6,811 bases of DNA from Sinorhizobium sp. (GTDB lineage Bacteria; Pseudomonadota; Alphaproteobacteria; Rhizobiales; Rhizobiaceae): positions 1 through 6,811 of the forward strand of contig JAPSJG010000209.1 of the NCBI GenBank assembly GCA_031178305.1, given 5' to 3'. The position numbers and the translations under genes are program-made. Every line of letters begins with the position of its first letter. Within the stretch, counting starts at the first letter, position 1. Shown piece after piece: positions 1 to 5,198 of this stretch. The notes beneath the pieces were generated by a model. That model was not told the origin of the DNA. It was given only the letters and a program-made list of their open reading frames with translations, and did no database searches.

Positions 1-686
1 GGGCGCATGCGGCGATCATGCATTATCGGGTAACCACGGCCACCGACCGACCCATCGAAGCGGGAACCATGTTCCTGATCGATTCCGGCGCACAATATAT
101 CAACGGCACCACCGACATCACCCGCACGGTGGCGATCGGTTCCGTACCGGAAGAGCAGAAGCGTTTCTTCACCCTGGTGCTCAAGGGCATGATCGCGATC
201 AGCACGGCGCGCTTCCCCAAAGGCACGCGCGGCGTCGATCTCGATCCTCTTGCCCGCATCGCGCTGTGGAAGGCCGGCGCCGATTATGCGCACGGCACCG
301 GTCACGGCGTCGGCTCCTATCTTTCGGTGCATGAAGGGCCCCAGCGAATCGCCCGCCTCGCAACCCAGGAACTGCTGCCGGGCATGATCCTCTCCAACGA
401 GCCCGGCTACTATCGCCCCGGCGCTTTCGGCATCCGCATTGAAAACCTCGTCGTCGTCACGGAAGCGGCCGACATCAAGGGCGGCGACCATCCCATGCGC
501 GGCTTCGACACGCTGACCTATTGCCCGATCGACCGCCGGCTCGTGCTGCCGGCACTCCTGACGGATGAAGAGCTCGCATGGCTCAACGATTATCAGGCCG
601 AGACGCGCGAGAAGCTGATGCCACTCCTTGCCGACGACGCGACACGGGAGTGGCTGACGGCCGCCACGGAAGCAATCCGCCGTTGA
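1..686 (+). CDS. Xaa-Pro aminopeptidase (peptidase M24 family), C-terminal part
   Basis: This is a metallopeptidase predicted to remove the N-terminal residue from peptides with proline in second position, probably in the cytoplasm. The reading frame is open from base 3 to the TGA at 684-686, so the 5' end is cut off by the window. The ATG at 18 lies inside the conserved HYR(V/P)T-type segment and is not the start. Counting that Met as 1, all five dinuclear-metal ligands of the pita-bread fold are present: D22 (LIDSG), D33 (TTDITRT), H96 (GTGHGVG), E128 (SNEPGYY) and E142 (IRIEN). H92 and H105 match the additional catalytic histidines. The last ~60 residues, with the TYCPIDRRL segment, match the C-terminal extension of the long, three-domain aminopeptidase P type (about 600 aa), so roughly two thirds of the protein is missing. 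It is often annotated pepP, but it differs from the shorter E. coli PepP, so no symbol is given. It is convergent with the next gene. Confidence 0.93.
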   Translation, partial: AHAAIMHYRVTTATDRPIEAGTMFLIDSGAQYINGTTDITRTVAIGSVPEEQKRFFTLVLKGMIAISTARFPKGTRGVDLDPLARIALWKAGADYAHGTGHGVGSYLSVHEGPQRIARLATQELLPGMILSNEPGYYRPGAFGIRIENLVVVTEAADIKGGDHPMRGFDTLTYCPIDRRLVLPALLTDEELAWLNDYQAETREKLMPLLADDATREWLTAATEAIRR

Positions 687-712
687 GTCAGGCGCAACAC
701 GGACGGAGAGAG

Positions 713-758
713 GGAGGCCCGGCAGCGTGGGTGGGGCTACAGGGGCAACCGGGCCTCC
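713..758 (+). terminator. GC-rich hairpin after the aminopeptidase gene (weak terminator candidate)
   Basis: Arms GGAGGCCCGG (713-722) and CCGGGCCTCC (749-758) are perfectly complementary over 10 bp, with a 26-nt loop. The hairpin begins 26 nt after the aminopeptidase stop. No T-run follows the right arm, so it does not meet the rho-independent terminator standard. It may be an RNA 3'-end stabiliser or simply a GC-rich palindrome. Confidence 0.3.
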
Positions 759-796
759 GTTGGGAGGTTCGATGTCTCTACCAACGCCACCGTCAT

Positions 797-862
797 ATTT
801 CACGCAAGGCGTTCGCGTAACCCGGGAATTCTACGGGTTTTGCACGAAACCTTGCGTGAAAT
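797..862. repeat. 66-bp stem-loop / long inverted repeat, unassigned
   Basis: ATTTCACGCAAGG (797-809) and CCTTGCGTGAAAT (850-862) form a perfect 13-bp inverted repeat. The pairing continues inward in register: TTCG (812-815) with CGAA (845-848), then AACCCG (819-824) with CGGGTT (834-839), closing a 9-nt loop. The whole segment can therefore fold as one long hairpin in RNA on either strand or as a DNA cruciform. It sits between convergent genes, 110 bp after the aminopeptidase stop. Neither strand has a T-run after the stem, and I do not recognise the sequence as a named repeat. Possible roles are a small-RNA body, a palindromic repeat unit or a transcription barrier. The structure is seen directly; any function is inference. 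Confidence 0.6.
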
Positions 863-898
863 CACGATAGACGGTCCCAAAATCCTTCAAAAGGAGCG

Positions 899-920
899 AA
901 AAGCCGGCAGCCGCCGGCTT
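899..920 (-). terminator. Rho-independent terminator of the small exported-protein gene
   Basis: Read on the minus strand, a perfect 8-bp stem AAGCCGGC/GCCGGCTT (913-920 with 901-908) with a 4-nt loop begins 6 nt after the stop codon of the small gene. It is followed by TTTT, then CGCTCC and a second TTTT. The position, GC-rich stem and U-rich tail fit an intrinsic terminator on the minus strand. The plus strand has no T-run after this hairpin, so it should not stop readthrough from the aminopeptidase side efficiently. Confidence 0.7.
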
Positions 921-926
921 CCGGAA

Positions 927-1166
927 TTAAATACCAAGCAACTGCTTCGCCTCCCCGAGCGCTGCCTCCGAACCGGCATGATCGCCAGCATCGTGCAGTT
1001 CTTCCCCCCGCTTGCGCAATTCCTTGGCTCTGTTCATGTCGGCCTCGGAAAGAGAGGCCGTCTGCAGGGCCGCATCAATCTGCGCCATTTGACTTGGGCA
1101 GGAATTCGCAAAGACAGTCACAGGCGCAAGCGCGAGCAAAAGGGCAATCGAGATTTTGGTCATCAT
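927..1166 (-). CDS. Small exported protein of unknown function (79 aa)
   Basis: I do not recognise a characterised family. The start at 1166 is chosen because GGAGG (1175-1179) lies 8 nt upstream; an adjacent in-frame ATG at 1163 is the alternative, and an upstream Met at 1247 would bury the signal sequence and the promoter. Residues 1-20 form a signal peptide: a short N-terminus with one Lys, a hydrophobic core (ISIALLLALAPVTV), and a V-F-A cleavage site before N21. The mature part is about 59 residues, mostly charged and Ala-rich, and predicted helical (a segment around MAQIDAAL and another from about residue 39 to 76). Its single cysteine, C23, sits near the mature N-terminus without a lipobox, so it is probably a soluble periplasmic protein rather than a lipoprotein. 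The gene has its own promoter upstream and a terminator downstream, so it is likely monocistronic. Similar short helical exported proteins are common in rhizobia, but their function is unknown to me. Confidence 0.75.
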   Translation of the reverse strand: MMTKISIALLLALAPVTVFANSCPSQMAQIDAALQTASLSEADMNRAKELRKRGEELHDAGDHAGSEAALGEAKQLLGI

Positions 1167-1182
1167 GATCGTTTCCTCCACG

Positions 1183-1209
1183 GCCGACGAGCCGTCGTCG
1201 CTCGTCGGC
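1183..1209 (-). promoter_or_regulatory. 5'-UTR hairpin of the small exported-protein gene
   Basis: GCCGACGAGC and GCTCGTCGGC (1200-1209 with 1183-1192) are perfectly complementary over 10 bp with a 7-nt loop. Given the promoter predicted at 1219-1247, transcription would begin near 1212, so the hairpin would lie almost at the 5' end of the mRNA. It ends 3 nt before the GGAGG ribosome binding site, which it leaves single-stranded. By analogy with 5' stem-loops on envelope-protein mRNAs such as ompA, it could protect the message from decay. That role is inferred. Confidence 0.55.
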
Positions 1210-1218
1210 AACAGGAGC

Positions 1219-1247
1219 ATAATAATCCGGGGCCGGTCCGCCGCCAA
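1219..1247 (-). promoter_or_regulatory. Sigma70-type promoter of the small exported-protein gene
   Basis: On the minus strand, TTGGCG (1247-1242) and TATTAT (1224-1219) are separated by exactly 17 bp. The -35 matches four and the -10 five of six consensus positions. The predicted start near 1212 gives a leader of about 46 nt containing the hairpin and a good ribosome binding site. It lies in the short gap after azlD, so the small gene does not need readthrough from azlCD. Confidence 0.6.
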
Positions 1248-1279
1248 ATGCCGGTTCCGTGAAGGAGCGCGGAAGGTGA

Positions 1280-1591
1280 CTACAGGAAAGCGTAGCGGAT
1301 CGCCATCACCACGACCCAGCCGGCAAGCAGCATCCTGAGCGTCGAGAAGCGAAGCCCGACCGCAAAGGCGACCACCATCGCGGCCGCGACGTCGAGCCCG
1401 CCATAGACGAAGGCGGGGGCAACGAGCGTGGTGAGCACCGCCGCGGGAACGGCATTCAACGCCGCTTCCAGGCGTGGGGGAATATGCTTCAACTGCGTGA
1501 TCAGCACATAGCCGCCGACGCGGGTCGCGAATGTAGCGACAGCCGCGGCGAGAATGACATAGATCAAATCAAGGTGCTGGGCTTCGTCCAT
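1280..1591 (-). CDS. azlD: AzlD family branched-chain amino acid exporter, small subunit
   Basis: This is the small membrane subunit that pairs with AzlC to export branched-chain amino acids (LIV-E family; relatives are B. subtilis AzlD and E. coli YgaH). At 103 aa it has the usual AzlD length. It shows three to four hydrophobic segments (about residues 8-22, 48-63, 67-82 and 85-101) and the family-typical ATRVGGY (22-28) and LNAVPAAVLTTLVAP (45-59) stretches. The ATG at 1591 begins 3 bp after the azlC stop, with GGGGAG (1599-1604) 7 nt upstream inside the azlC end, so the two genes are co-transcribed and probably translationally coupled. The protein ends without an extension. The family assignment is secure; the exact substrate in this organism is inferred. 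Confidence 0.9.
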   Translation of the reverse strand: MDEAQHLDLIYVILAAAVATFATRVGGYVLITQLKHIPPRLEAALNAVPAAVLTTLVAPAFVYGGLDVAAAMVVAFAVGLRFSTLRMLLAGWVVVMAIRYAFL

Positions 1592-1594
1592 AGC

Positions 1595-2311
1595 TCAGCT
1601 CCCCTGCTCCACCGGCTCGCCTTCCCTCTCTGCCCGCTCGCCCGGAAGGCAGGCGGCCAGGACGACGCCAGCGAGAGCGCCGATGCTGACATGCCAGGGC
1701 GAACCGACAAAGTGCATGGCTGCAACGGAGGCGACCGCGCTGGCCGCCACGACCGGTAGGAACCGGTCGCGCTTGCGGAAGCCGAGCACAAGTCCGAGGA
1801 AATAGATCGGCAGGAGCACATCGAGCCCGATCGCCTTCGGATCGCCGATCATCTGCCCGAAGACTGCGCCGATTGCGGTGGTAACCAGCCACAGGAAATA
1901 GATGATCAGCGCGAAGCCGAGGTACCAGGAATAAGTCACCGGAAGGCCGCGCTCCGCCCGCCTTTCACTCTCGGCATATTGCGGATCGATCAGCAGGAAA
2001 AAGGCAAAGAACTTCTGAATGGGCGTGTAGTGCCGGATGTGCCTGGCGATCGAAGCCGAATAGAGCACGTGGCGGAAGTTGACCGCGAAGATCGAAAGCA
2101 CGATCAGCCACGGCTGGACATGGTTGCCGAAAAGCTCGATGCCGACCATCTGGCTCGCGCCGGCATAGACCGTGGCGCTCATGAACACCGCATCCGCGAT
2201 GGAAAAGCCGTTGTCGACCGCCAGCGCGCCGAACAATGCGCCGAACGGCGATGCCGCCACAATGACCGGGAAGCCCTGGCGCAAGCCCTCGCGGAATTCG
2301 TCCTTGTTCAT
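1595..2311 (-). CDS. azlC: AzlC family branched-chain amino acid exporter, large subunit
   Basis: This is the large integral-membrane subunit of the AzlCD exporter, which moves branched-chain amino acids or analogues such as azaleucine out of the cell (E. coli counterpart YgaZ). The 238-aa protein has the family landmarks SPFGALFGALA (21-31), YAGASQ (49-54) and NFRHVLYSAS (78-87), and several transmembrane segments (about 14-32, 66-80, 100-109, 130-152, 164-178 and 184-222). The start at 2311 is set by GGAGG (2318-2322) 6 nt upstream and by the typical N-terminus MNKDEFREGLRQGF. An in-frame Met at 2404 would add 31 Arg-rich residues not expected of the family and would overlap the operator-like dyads. 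The C-terminal tail (about 222-238) is hydrophilic and acidic. It forms an operon with azlD and lies downstream of panCB on the same strand, 247 bp away. Confidence 0.92.
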   Translation of the reverse strand: MNKDEFREGLRQGFPVIVAASPFGALFGALAVDNGFSIADAVFMSATVYAGASQMVGIELFGNHVQPWLIVLSIFAVNFRHVLYSASIARHIRHYTPIQKFFAFFLLIDPQYAESERRAERGLPVTYSWYLGFALIIYFLWLVTTAIGAVFGQMIGDPKAIGLDVLLPIYFLGLVLGFRKRDRFLPVVAASAVASVAAMHFVGSPWHVSIGALAGVVLAACLPGERAEREGEPVEQGS

Positions 2312-2370
2312 CAGAATCCTCCGGCGGAAGAGGAGGCGCAAAGGCGCATCAGCGAGCCGCTTCCCACGGA

Positions 2371-2399
2371 CAGATAGGAGTTGCCCCACGAAACGACAA
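2371..2399 (-). promoter_or_regulatory. Candidate azlCD promoter
   Basis: Minus-strand TTGTCG (2399-2394) and TATCTG (2376-2371) are separated by 17 bp. The hexamers match consensus only moderately (4/6 and 3/6), as expected of an activator-dependent promoter. The predicted start near 2364 gives a leader of about 53 nt. Two dyads lie directly upstream, centred at 2402 and 2424. Confidence 0.35.
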
Positions 2400-2430
2400 T
2401 TCAATTACGCTGATGCAAAGATTGAATCTT
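2398..2430. promoter_or_regulatory. Paired dyad sites upstream of azlC (candidate Lrp/AsnC-type operator)
   Basis: Two short palindromes with the same core, ATT(C/G)AAT, are centred at 2402 (AATTCAATT, 2398-2406) and 2424 (AAGATTGAATCTT, 2418-2430, a perfect 13-bp dyad). Their centres are 22 bp apart, about two helical turns, so a protein would see both on one face. Relative to the candidate promoter they fall near -38 and -60. B. subtilis azlB, the regulator of azlCD, is an Lrp-family protein, and Lrp-type proteins bind phased AT-rich dyads. No regulator gene is in the window. The second dyad contains GAATC, a CcrM (GANTC) methylation site. Confidence 0.4.
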
Positions 2431-2558
2431 CTGATGGAACGGTCATTCCTGTGCTTGCCGTAGAATTTCCCGCCCGCGCCGTGAATGAACCGCCGTTCGG
2501 ACGCCGGTCCTCGCTTGGCTTGCCGCCCACTCACGGGCGCCAGCGGGCCGCGCTCCGC

Positions 2559-3380
2559 TCAGCGCTTTACCTGGAACGTATGCTCGATGCCCGGGAAAGT
2601 GCGGGCCTTCACCTCTTTCGCATAGTCCTCCGCCGCCTTGGAAATCGCCGGGGCAAGCTCGGCGAAGTGCTTGACGAAACGCGGCTTGAAGTCGTTGAAG
2701 AGCCCGAGCATGTCGTCAGAGACGAGGATCTGGCCGTCGCAGGCGGGCGAGGCGCCGATGCCGATCGTCGGCGCGCGCAAGGTCGCAGTGATCTCACGAG
2801 CAACCGGCTCCACCGTGCCCTCGATGACGATCGCGAAGGCGCCGGCGTCATCGATCGCCTTGGCGTCACGGCGAATCTTCGCCACTTCCTTGTCGTTGCG
2901 CCCGACTGAGCGGTAACCGCCCGTCGTGTTGACGAGCTGCGGCATCAGCCCGACATGGCCAAGCACGGGAATGCCGCGGCTGACGAGGAAATCGACAGTC
3001 TCGGCCATCTCCGCACCGCCTTCGAGCTTGACGGCGCTGCAGCCGGTTTCCTTCAACACGCGCGCCGCGCTGCGGAAGGCCTGCTCCTTCGATTCCTGGT
3101 AGGAGCCGAAGGGCAGATCGACGACGACGCAGGCGCGTTCTGCGCCACGCATCACCGCCTGTCCATGGGCGATCATCATTTCGAGCGTTACCCCGACCGT
3201 TGTGTCGAGGCCGTAGAGCACCATGCCGAGCGAATCGCCGACGAGCAGGAAATCGACGTGCGGATCGAGGAGCCGCGCGATCGGCGTCGTGTAGGCCGTG
3301 AGGCTGACGATCGGACGCTCACCCTTCAGGGCTTCGATGTTGGCGGGGCTGAGCCGCCGTTTCGTGGTCTGGACGCTCAT
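2559..3380 (-). CDS. panB: 3-methyl-2-oxobutanoate hydroxymethyltransferase (ketopantoate synthase)
   Basis: PanB transfers a hydroxymethyl group from 5,10-methylene-tetrahydrofolate to alpha-ketoisovalerate, giving ketopantoate, the first committed step of pantothenate and CoA synthesis in the cytoplasm. The 273-aa protein is full length for this TIM-barrel family. Visible conserved blocks are LLVGDSLGMVLYG (45-57), VVDLPFGSYQ (86-95), AVKLEGG (116-122), PVLGHVGLMPQ (138-148), VIEGTVEPVA (185-194) and IGIGASPACDGQILV (206-220). D49, D88, K118, E120 and E187 correspond to the E. coli metal/substrate and catalytic residues (D45, D84, K112, E114, E181). The ATG at 3380 starts 2 bp after the panC stop. 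The best ribosome binding match (AAAGG) is 10 nt away and weak, so translation is probably coupled to panC. No T-rich terminator follows the stop. Confidence 0.97.
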   Translation of the reverse strand: MSVQTTKRRLSPANIEALKGERPIVSLTAYTTPIARLLDPHVDFLLVGDSLGMVLYGLDTTVGVTLEMMIAHGQAVMRGAERACVVVDLPFGSYQESKEQAFRSAARVLKETGCSAVKLEGGAEMAETVDFLVSRGIPVLGHVGLMPQLVNTTGGYRSVGRNDKEVAKIRRDAKAIDDAGAFAIVIEGTVEPVAREITATLRAPTIGIGASPACDGQILVSDDMLGLFNDFKPRFVKHFAELAPAISKAAEDYAKEVKARTFPGIEHTFQVKR

Positions 3381-3382
3381 TG

Positions 3383-4258
3383 TCAGGCAACCTTTGCTAA
3401 GCGAGCGGATTTCGGAGCGATCACGCGATTGTCGAGCAGCTTCGTCGTGCCGAAGCGGACGAAGAGGAGAAGGAGCACCGATTTGTCTGCGATCACGCCG
3501 ATCGGCTCGAGCGTTTCAGGGTCGCGCAGCGCCACCACCTCGGGGCGCGCCAGCGGCTCGCTCGAGAGGAACTCCGTGACGCCCTTCTCGACTGCCGCCG
3601 GGTCGGTCAGGCCGGTCGCGATCAACCGCTCGGCTTCTTCGAGCGCCTTCGGCACGATCGCCGCCGCGCGGCGCTCCTCGGCGGTGAGATAGACATTGCG
3701 CGAAGAACAGGCGAGCCCGTCGGCCTCGCGCACGGTTGGCACGGCGACGACCGCCACCGGCTGCGCCAGGTCTTCCACCATGCGGCGGATGATCTGCAAC
3801 TGCTGGAAGTCCTTCTCGCCGAAATAGGCGCGGTCGGGCTGGACGATGTTGAAAAGCTTGGTGACGACGGTCGCAACCCCGGCGAAGTGTCCCGGCCTCA
3901 CCGCCCCTTCGAGCTCGGAGCCGAGCTTCGGCAGGTCGACGACGGTTTCCATCGGCCGTGGATACATGTCGGAAACGCCAGGCGCAAACAGGAAATCGAC
4001 GCCGCTCTCCTCAAGCAGCCTCTGGTCACGGGCAAGATCGCGCGGATATCTGGCAAGGTCCTCACTCGGGCCGAACTGCAGCGGATTGACGAAGATGCTG
4101 GCAACGACCACGTCGTTTTCGCTGCGGGAGCGGTGCATGAGTTCCATGTGGCCAACATGGAGATAGCCCATAGTCGGAACCAGCCCGATCGACCTGCCGG
4201 CCCGGCGATGTTCGGCCAGGGCAGCCCGCAACTCGGCGATGGTGCTGACGGTTTTCAT
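3383..4258 (-). CDS. panC: Pantoate--beta-alanine ligase (pantothenate synthetase)
   Basis: PanC condenses pantoate with beta-alanine using ATP, through a pantoyl-adenylate, to give pantothenate. The 291-aa protein has the nucleotidyltransferase layout: VPTMGYLHVGH (27-37) with the HIGH-like H34 and H37, VASIFVNPLQFGPSEDL (52-68) with pantoate-binding Q61, GHFAGVATVVTKLFNIV (123-139), FGEKDFQQL (146-154) with K149 and D150, and DGLACSSRN (180-188) in place of the KMSKS loop. The position after H34 is Val where many bacteria have Glu, and Cys184 replaces the common Met; the catalytic residues are intact. The start at 4258 has GGAGG (4266-4270) 7 nt upstream. It is the first gene of the panC-panB operon and is divergent from the glyoxalase gene across 405 bp. 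Confidence 0.97.
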   Translation of the reverse strand: MKTVSTIAELRAALAEHRRAGRSIGLVPTMGYLHVGHMELMHRSRSENDVVVASIFVNPLQFGPSEDLARYPRDLARDQRLLEESGVDFLFAPGVSDMYPRPMETVVDLPKLGSELEGAVRPGHFAGVATVVTKLFNIVQPDRAYFGEKDFQQLQIIRRMVEDLAQPVAVVAVPTVREADGLACSSRNVYLTAEERRAAAIVPKALEEAERLIATGLTDPAAVEKGVTEFLSSEPLARPEVVALRDPETLEPIGVIADKSVLLLLFVRFGTTKLLDNRVIAPKSARLAKVA

Positions 4259-4370
4259 CTCGGACCCTCCAATCCGCCGGAGCCTGGAAAGACGCGCCCC
4301 GCTTCGCTGATATGGCTAGTAGCCGGCCCCGCGAAAAGGCAATTGCACAAATTTTGGCTGCAGCTCTATC

Positions 4371-4385
4371 TTGTGCGACGCAAAA
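4371..4385. promoter_or_regulatory. Possible operator dyad upstream of panC
   Basis: TTGTGCG and CGCAAAA flank a central A and pair at 6 of 7 positions. The site lies about 115 bp upstream of the panC ATG within the AT-rich patch that likely carries the promoter. A further CACAA at 4387-4391 can pair with the first TTGTG across 11 bp. No cognate regulator is known to me. Confidence 0.25.
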
Positions 4386-4520
4386 ACACAAATGGAATTG
4401 GCGAGCGCCCGCCGAGCCTTTGCCCGACAGCCTTGGCGGATCCGAACCCTTGAAAGCCATTGCCTCCGCGCCAAATAAATTCTCGCCACCTGTCGGCAAG
4501 CGCCACCTGCCTTCGTCCTT

Positions 4521-4631
4521 AGATCACGATGATTCAGGTCGAATCGACCTGTATCATCGTGATCGACTCTAGAAGGTTAGCGCGGGATGCGGGCGGAAAC
4601 CGCGCACGCTTTCTCCTCATCCCACGCTAGC
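4521..4631. repeat. RIME1-like rhizobial intergenic mosaic element
   Basis: Two large palindromes lie end to end. The first (4522-4564) is 43 bp: GATCACGATGAT, one T-T mismatch, CAGGTCGA, a central A, then the exact reverse complements of both arms (20 of 21 pairs). The second pairs 4576-4589 with 4618-4631 (12 Watson-Crick pairs, one G-U, one mismatch) and encloses a small GCGG-AAA-CCGC hairpin (4593-4603). The total of about 110 bp, the two-palindrome layout and the sequence itself match my memory of RIME1 (described as about 108 bp with two palindromes), a mosaic element scattered between genes in Sinorhizobium, Rhizobium and Agrobacterium. It lies only 32 bp before the glyoxalase start, so it may be transcribed in that gene's leader. 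The centre of the first palindrome is GAATC, a CcrM methylation site. Confidence 0.85.
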
Positions 4632-4663
4632 CAGTCACGTCCAACAATCACGAGGAACGATCC

Positions 4664-5068
4664 ATGCGCATGATCTTCGTCAATCTGCCGGTCAAGGACC
4701 TCAAGGCCTCTCGCACCTTCTTTTCCGCTCTCGGCTTCACCTTTAACGAGCAGTTCTCGGATGAAACCGCCGCCTGCACGGTCATCGACGAAAACATCTT
4801 CGTCATGCTTCTGACCGAGCCGAAGTTCCGCAATTTCATCACCGGCGAGATCAGCGACACTGCAAGGAGCACCGAGGTCATCACCGCCCTTTCCGCTACG
4901 AGCCGCGAGGAATGCGACGACATGCTCAAAAAGGCGCTTGCGGCAGGCGCCAAGCCCTGGAAGCCGGCCATCGACTACGGCTTCATGTACGGCATCAGCT
5001 TCCAGGATCTCGACGGCCACGTCTGGGAATTCATGTGGATGGACGTGTCGGCTGCGCAGGCGGGGTGA
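4664..5068 (+). CDS. VOC/glyoxalase-fold family protein (predicted lactoylglutathione lyase-like)
   Basis: This small cytoplasmic protein of the vicinal-oxygen-chelate superfamily covers glyoxalases, bleomycin/fosfomycin resistance proteins and dioxygenases; the substrate cannot be read from sequence. The 134 aa form one VOC module pair: an N-terminal beta-alpha unit, FVNLPVKDLKASRTFFSALGF (5-25), and a C-terminal unit ending FQDLDGHVWEFMWMD (113-127). E122 sits where these enzymes carry the conserved metal-binding Glu. N7 occupies the position where glyoxalase I has His or Gln, so classical glyoxalase activity is doubtful. It resembles the group annotated as predicted lactoylglutathione lyase (COG3607-like, from memory). 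The start is supported by GAGGA (4652-4656) 7 nt upstream. It is a single gene, divergent from panC and convergent with ligA. Confidence 0.88.
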   Translation: MRMIFVNLPVKDLKASRTFFSALGFTFNEQFSDETAACTVIDENIFVMLLTEPKFRNFITGEISDTARSTEVITALSATSREECDDMLKKALAAGAKPWKPAIDYGFMYGISFQDLDGHVWEFMWMDVSAAQAG

Positions 5069-5098
5069 AGGGCAGCGGCCGCCCCGGTGCCAAACGTG

Positions 5099-5149
5099 TT
5101 CTCCCCCCTTGTGGCCCTTGTGGGGGAGATGGCCGGCAGGTAAGAGGGG
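5099..5149. repeat. Rhizobial CTCCCCC...GGGGGAG intergenic repeat, with hairpin
   Basis: CTCCCCC (5101-5107) and GGGGGAG (5122-5128) form a 7-bp inverted repeat, extended to 8 bp by T5100-A5129. It is followed by ATGGCCGGCAGG and AGAGGGG. From memory, elements of this form recur between genes in Sinorhizobium, Brucella and relatives. This copy has CCCTTGTGG tandemly duplicated (5106-5114 and 5115-5123), which lengthens the loop. It lies 30 bp after the glyoxalase stop and 50 bp after the ligA stop on the other strand. It could act as a bidirectional terminator, but neither side has a T-run. Confidence 0.6.
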
Positions 5150-5198
5150 TAGCGCGTCCGCGTCCGCCCGCGAGCGCATGCCCAACTGTCCGCAGGAA

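Larger units (their letters stand above)
4259..4663. other. Divergent intergenic region between panC and the glyoxalase gene
   Basis: This 405-bp gap contains no convincing gene. Nearest panC is its ribosome binding site (4266-4270), then an AT-richer patch (about 4340-4400) that probably holds the panC promoter. A weak match reads TTGTGT, 17 bp, TAGAGC on the minus strand. The patch also has an imperfect dyad, TTGTGCG-A-CGCAAAA (4371-4385, 6 of 7 pairs), and CACAAAT twice (4346-4352 and 4387-4393). Further right, CGCCACCTG occurs twice as a direct repeat (4484-4492 and 4501-4509). The RIME-like element fills 4521-4631. The remaining 32 bp carry the glyoxalase gene's ribosome binding site. 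Confidence 0.6.

Noticed and set aside
1095..1110. Possible lipobox at C23 of the small exported protein
   Set aside because: The residues before the cysteine are A-N-S, which do not fit L-(A/S)-(G/A)-C; a signal peptidase I site after A20 fits better.
1167..1247. Upstream Met extending the small exported protein to 106 aa
   Set aside because: It would place 27 residues before the signal peptide and start at the predicted -35 box; the GGAGG at 1175-1179 supports 1166.
840..1262. A 140-aa open frame on + opposite the small exported-protein gene
   Set aside because: It crosses the terminator, the small gene and its promoter. The minus-strand frame has a signal peptide, ribosome binding site, promoter and terminator; this one has none.
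2312..2404. Upstream Met extending AzlC by 31 residues
   Set aside because: The extension is Arg-rich, overlaps the candidate promoter and dyad, and the GGAGG at 2318-2322 clearly serves the ATG at 2311.
2550..2565. GCGCT/AGCGC hairpin overlapping the panB stop codon as a terminator
   Set aside because: The stem is only 5 bp and no T-run follows on the minus strand.
2172..2909. A 245-aa open frame on + spanning azlC, the gap and panB
   Set aside because: It is antisense to azlC and panB, which have full family motifs; the predicted product is compositionally biased and unrelated to any domain.
4062..4499. A 145-aa open frame on - entering panC in another frame
   Set aside because: It overlaps the well-supported panC start region out of frame. 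Its N-terminal part lies in the panC upstream region and shows no domain or ribosome binding site.
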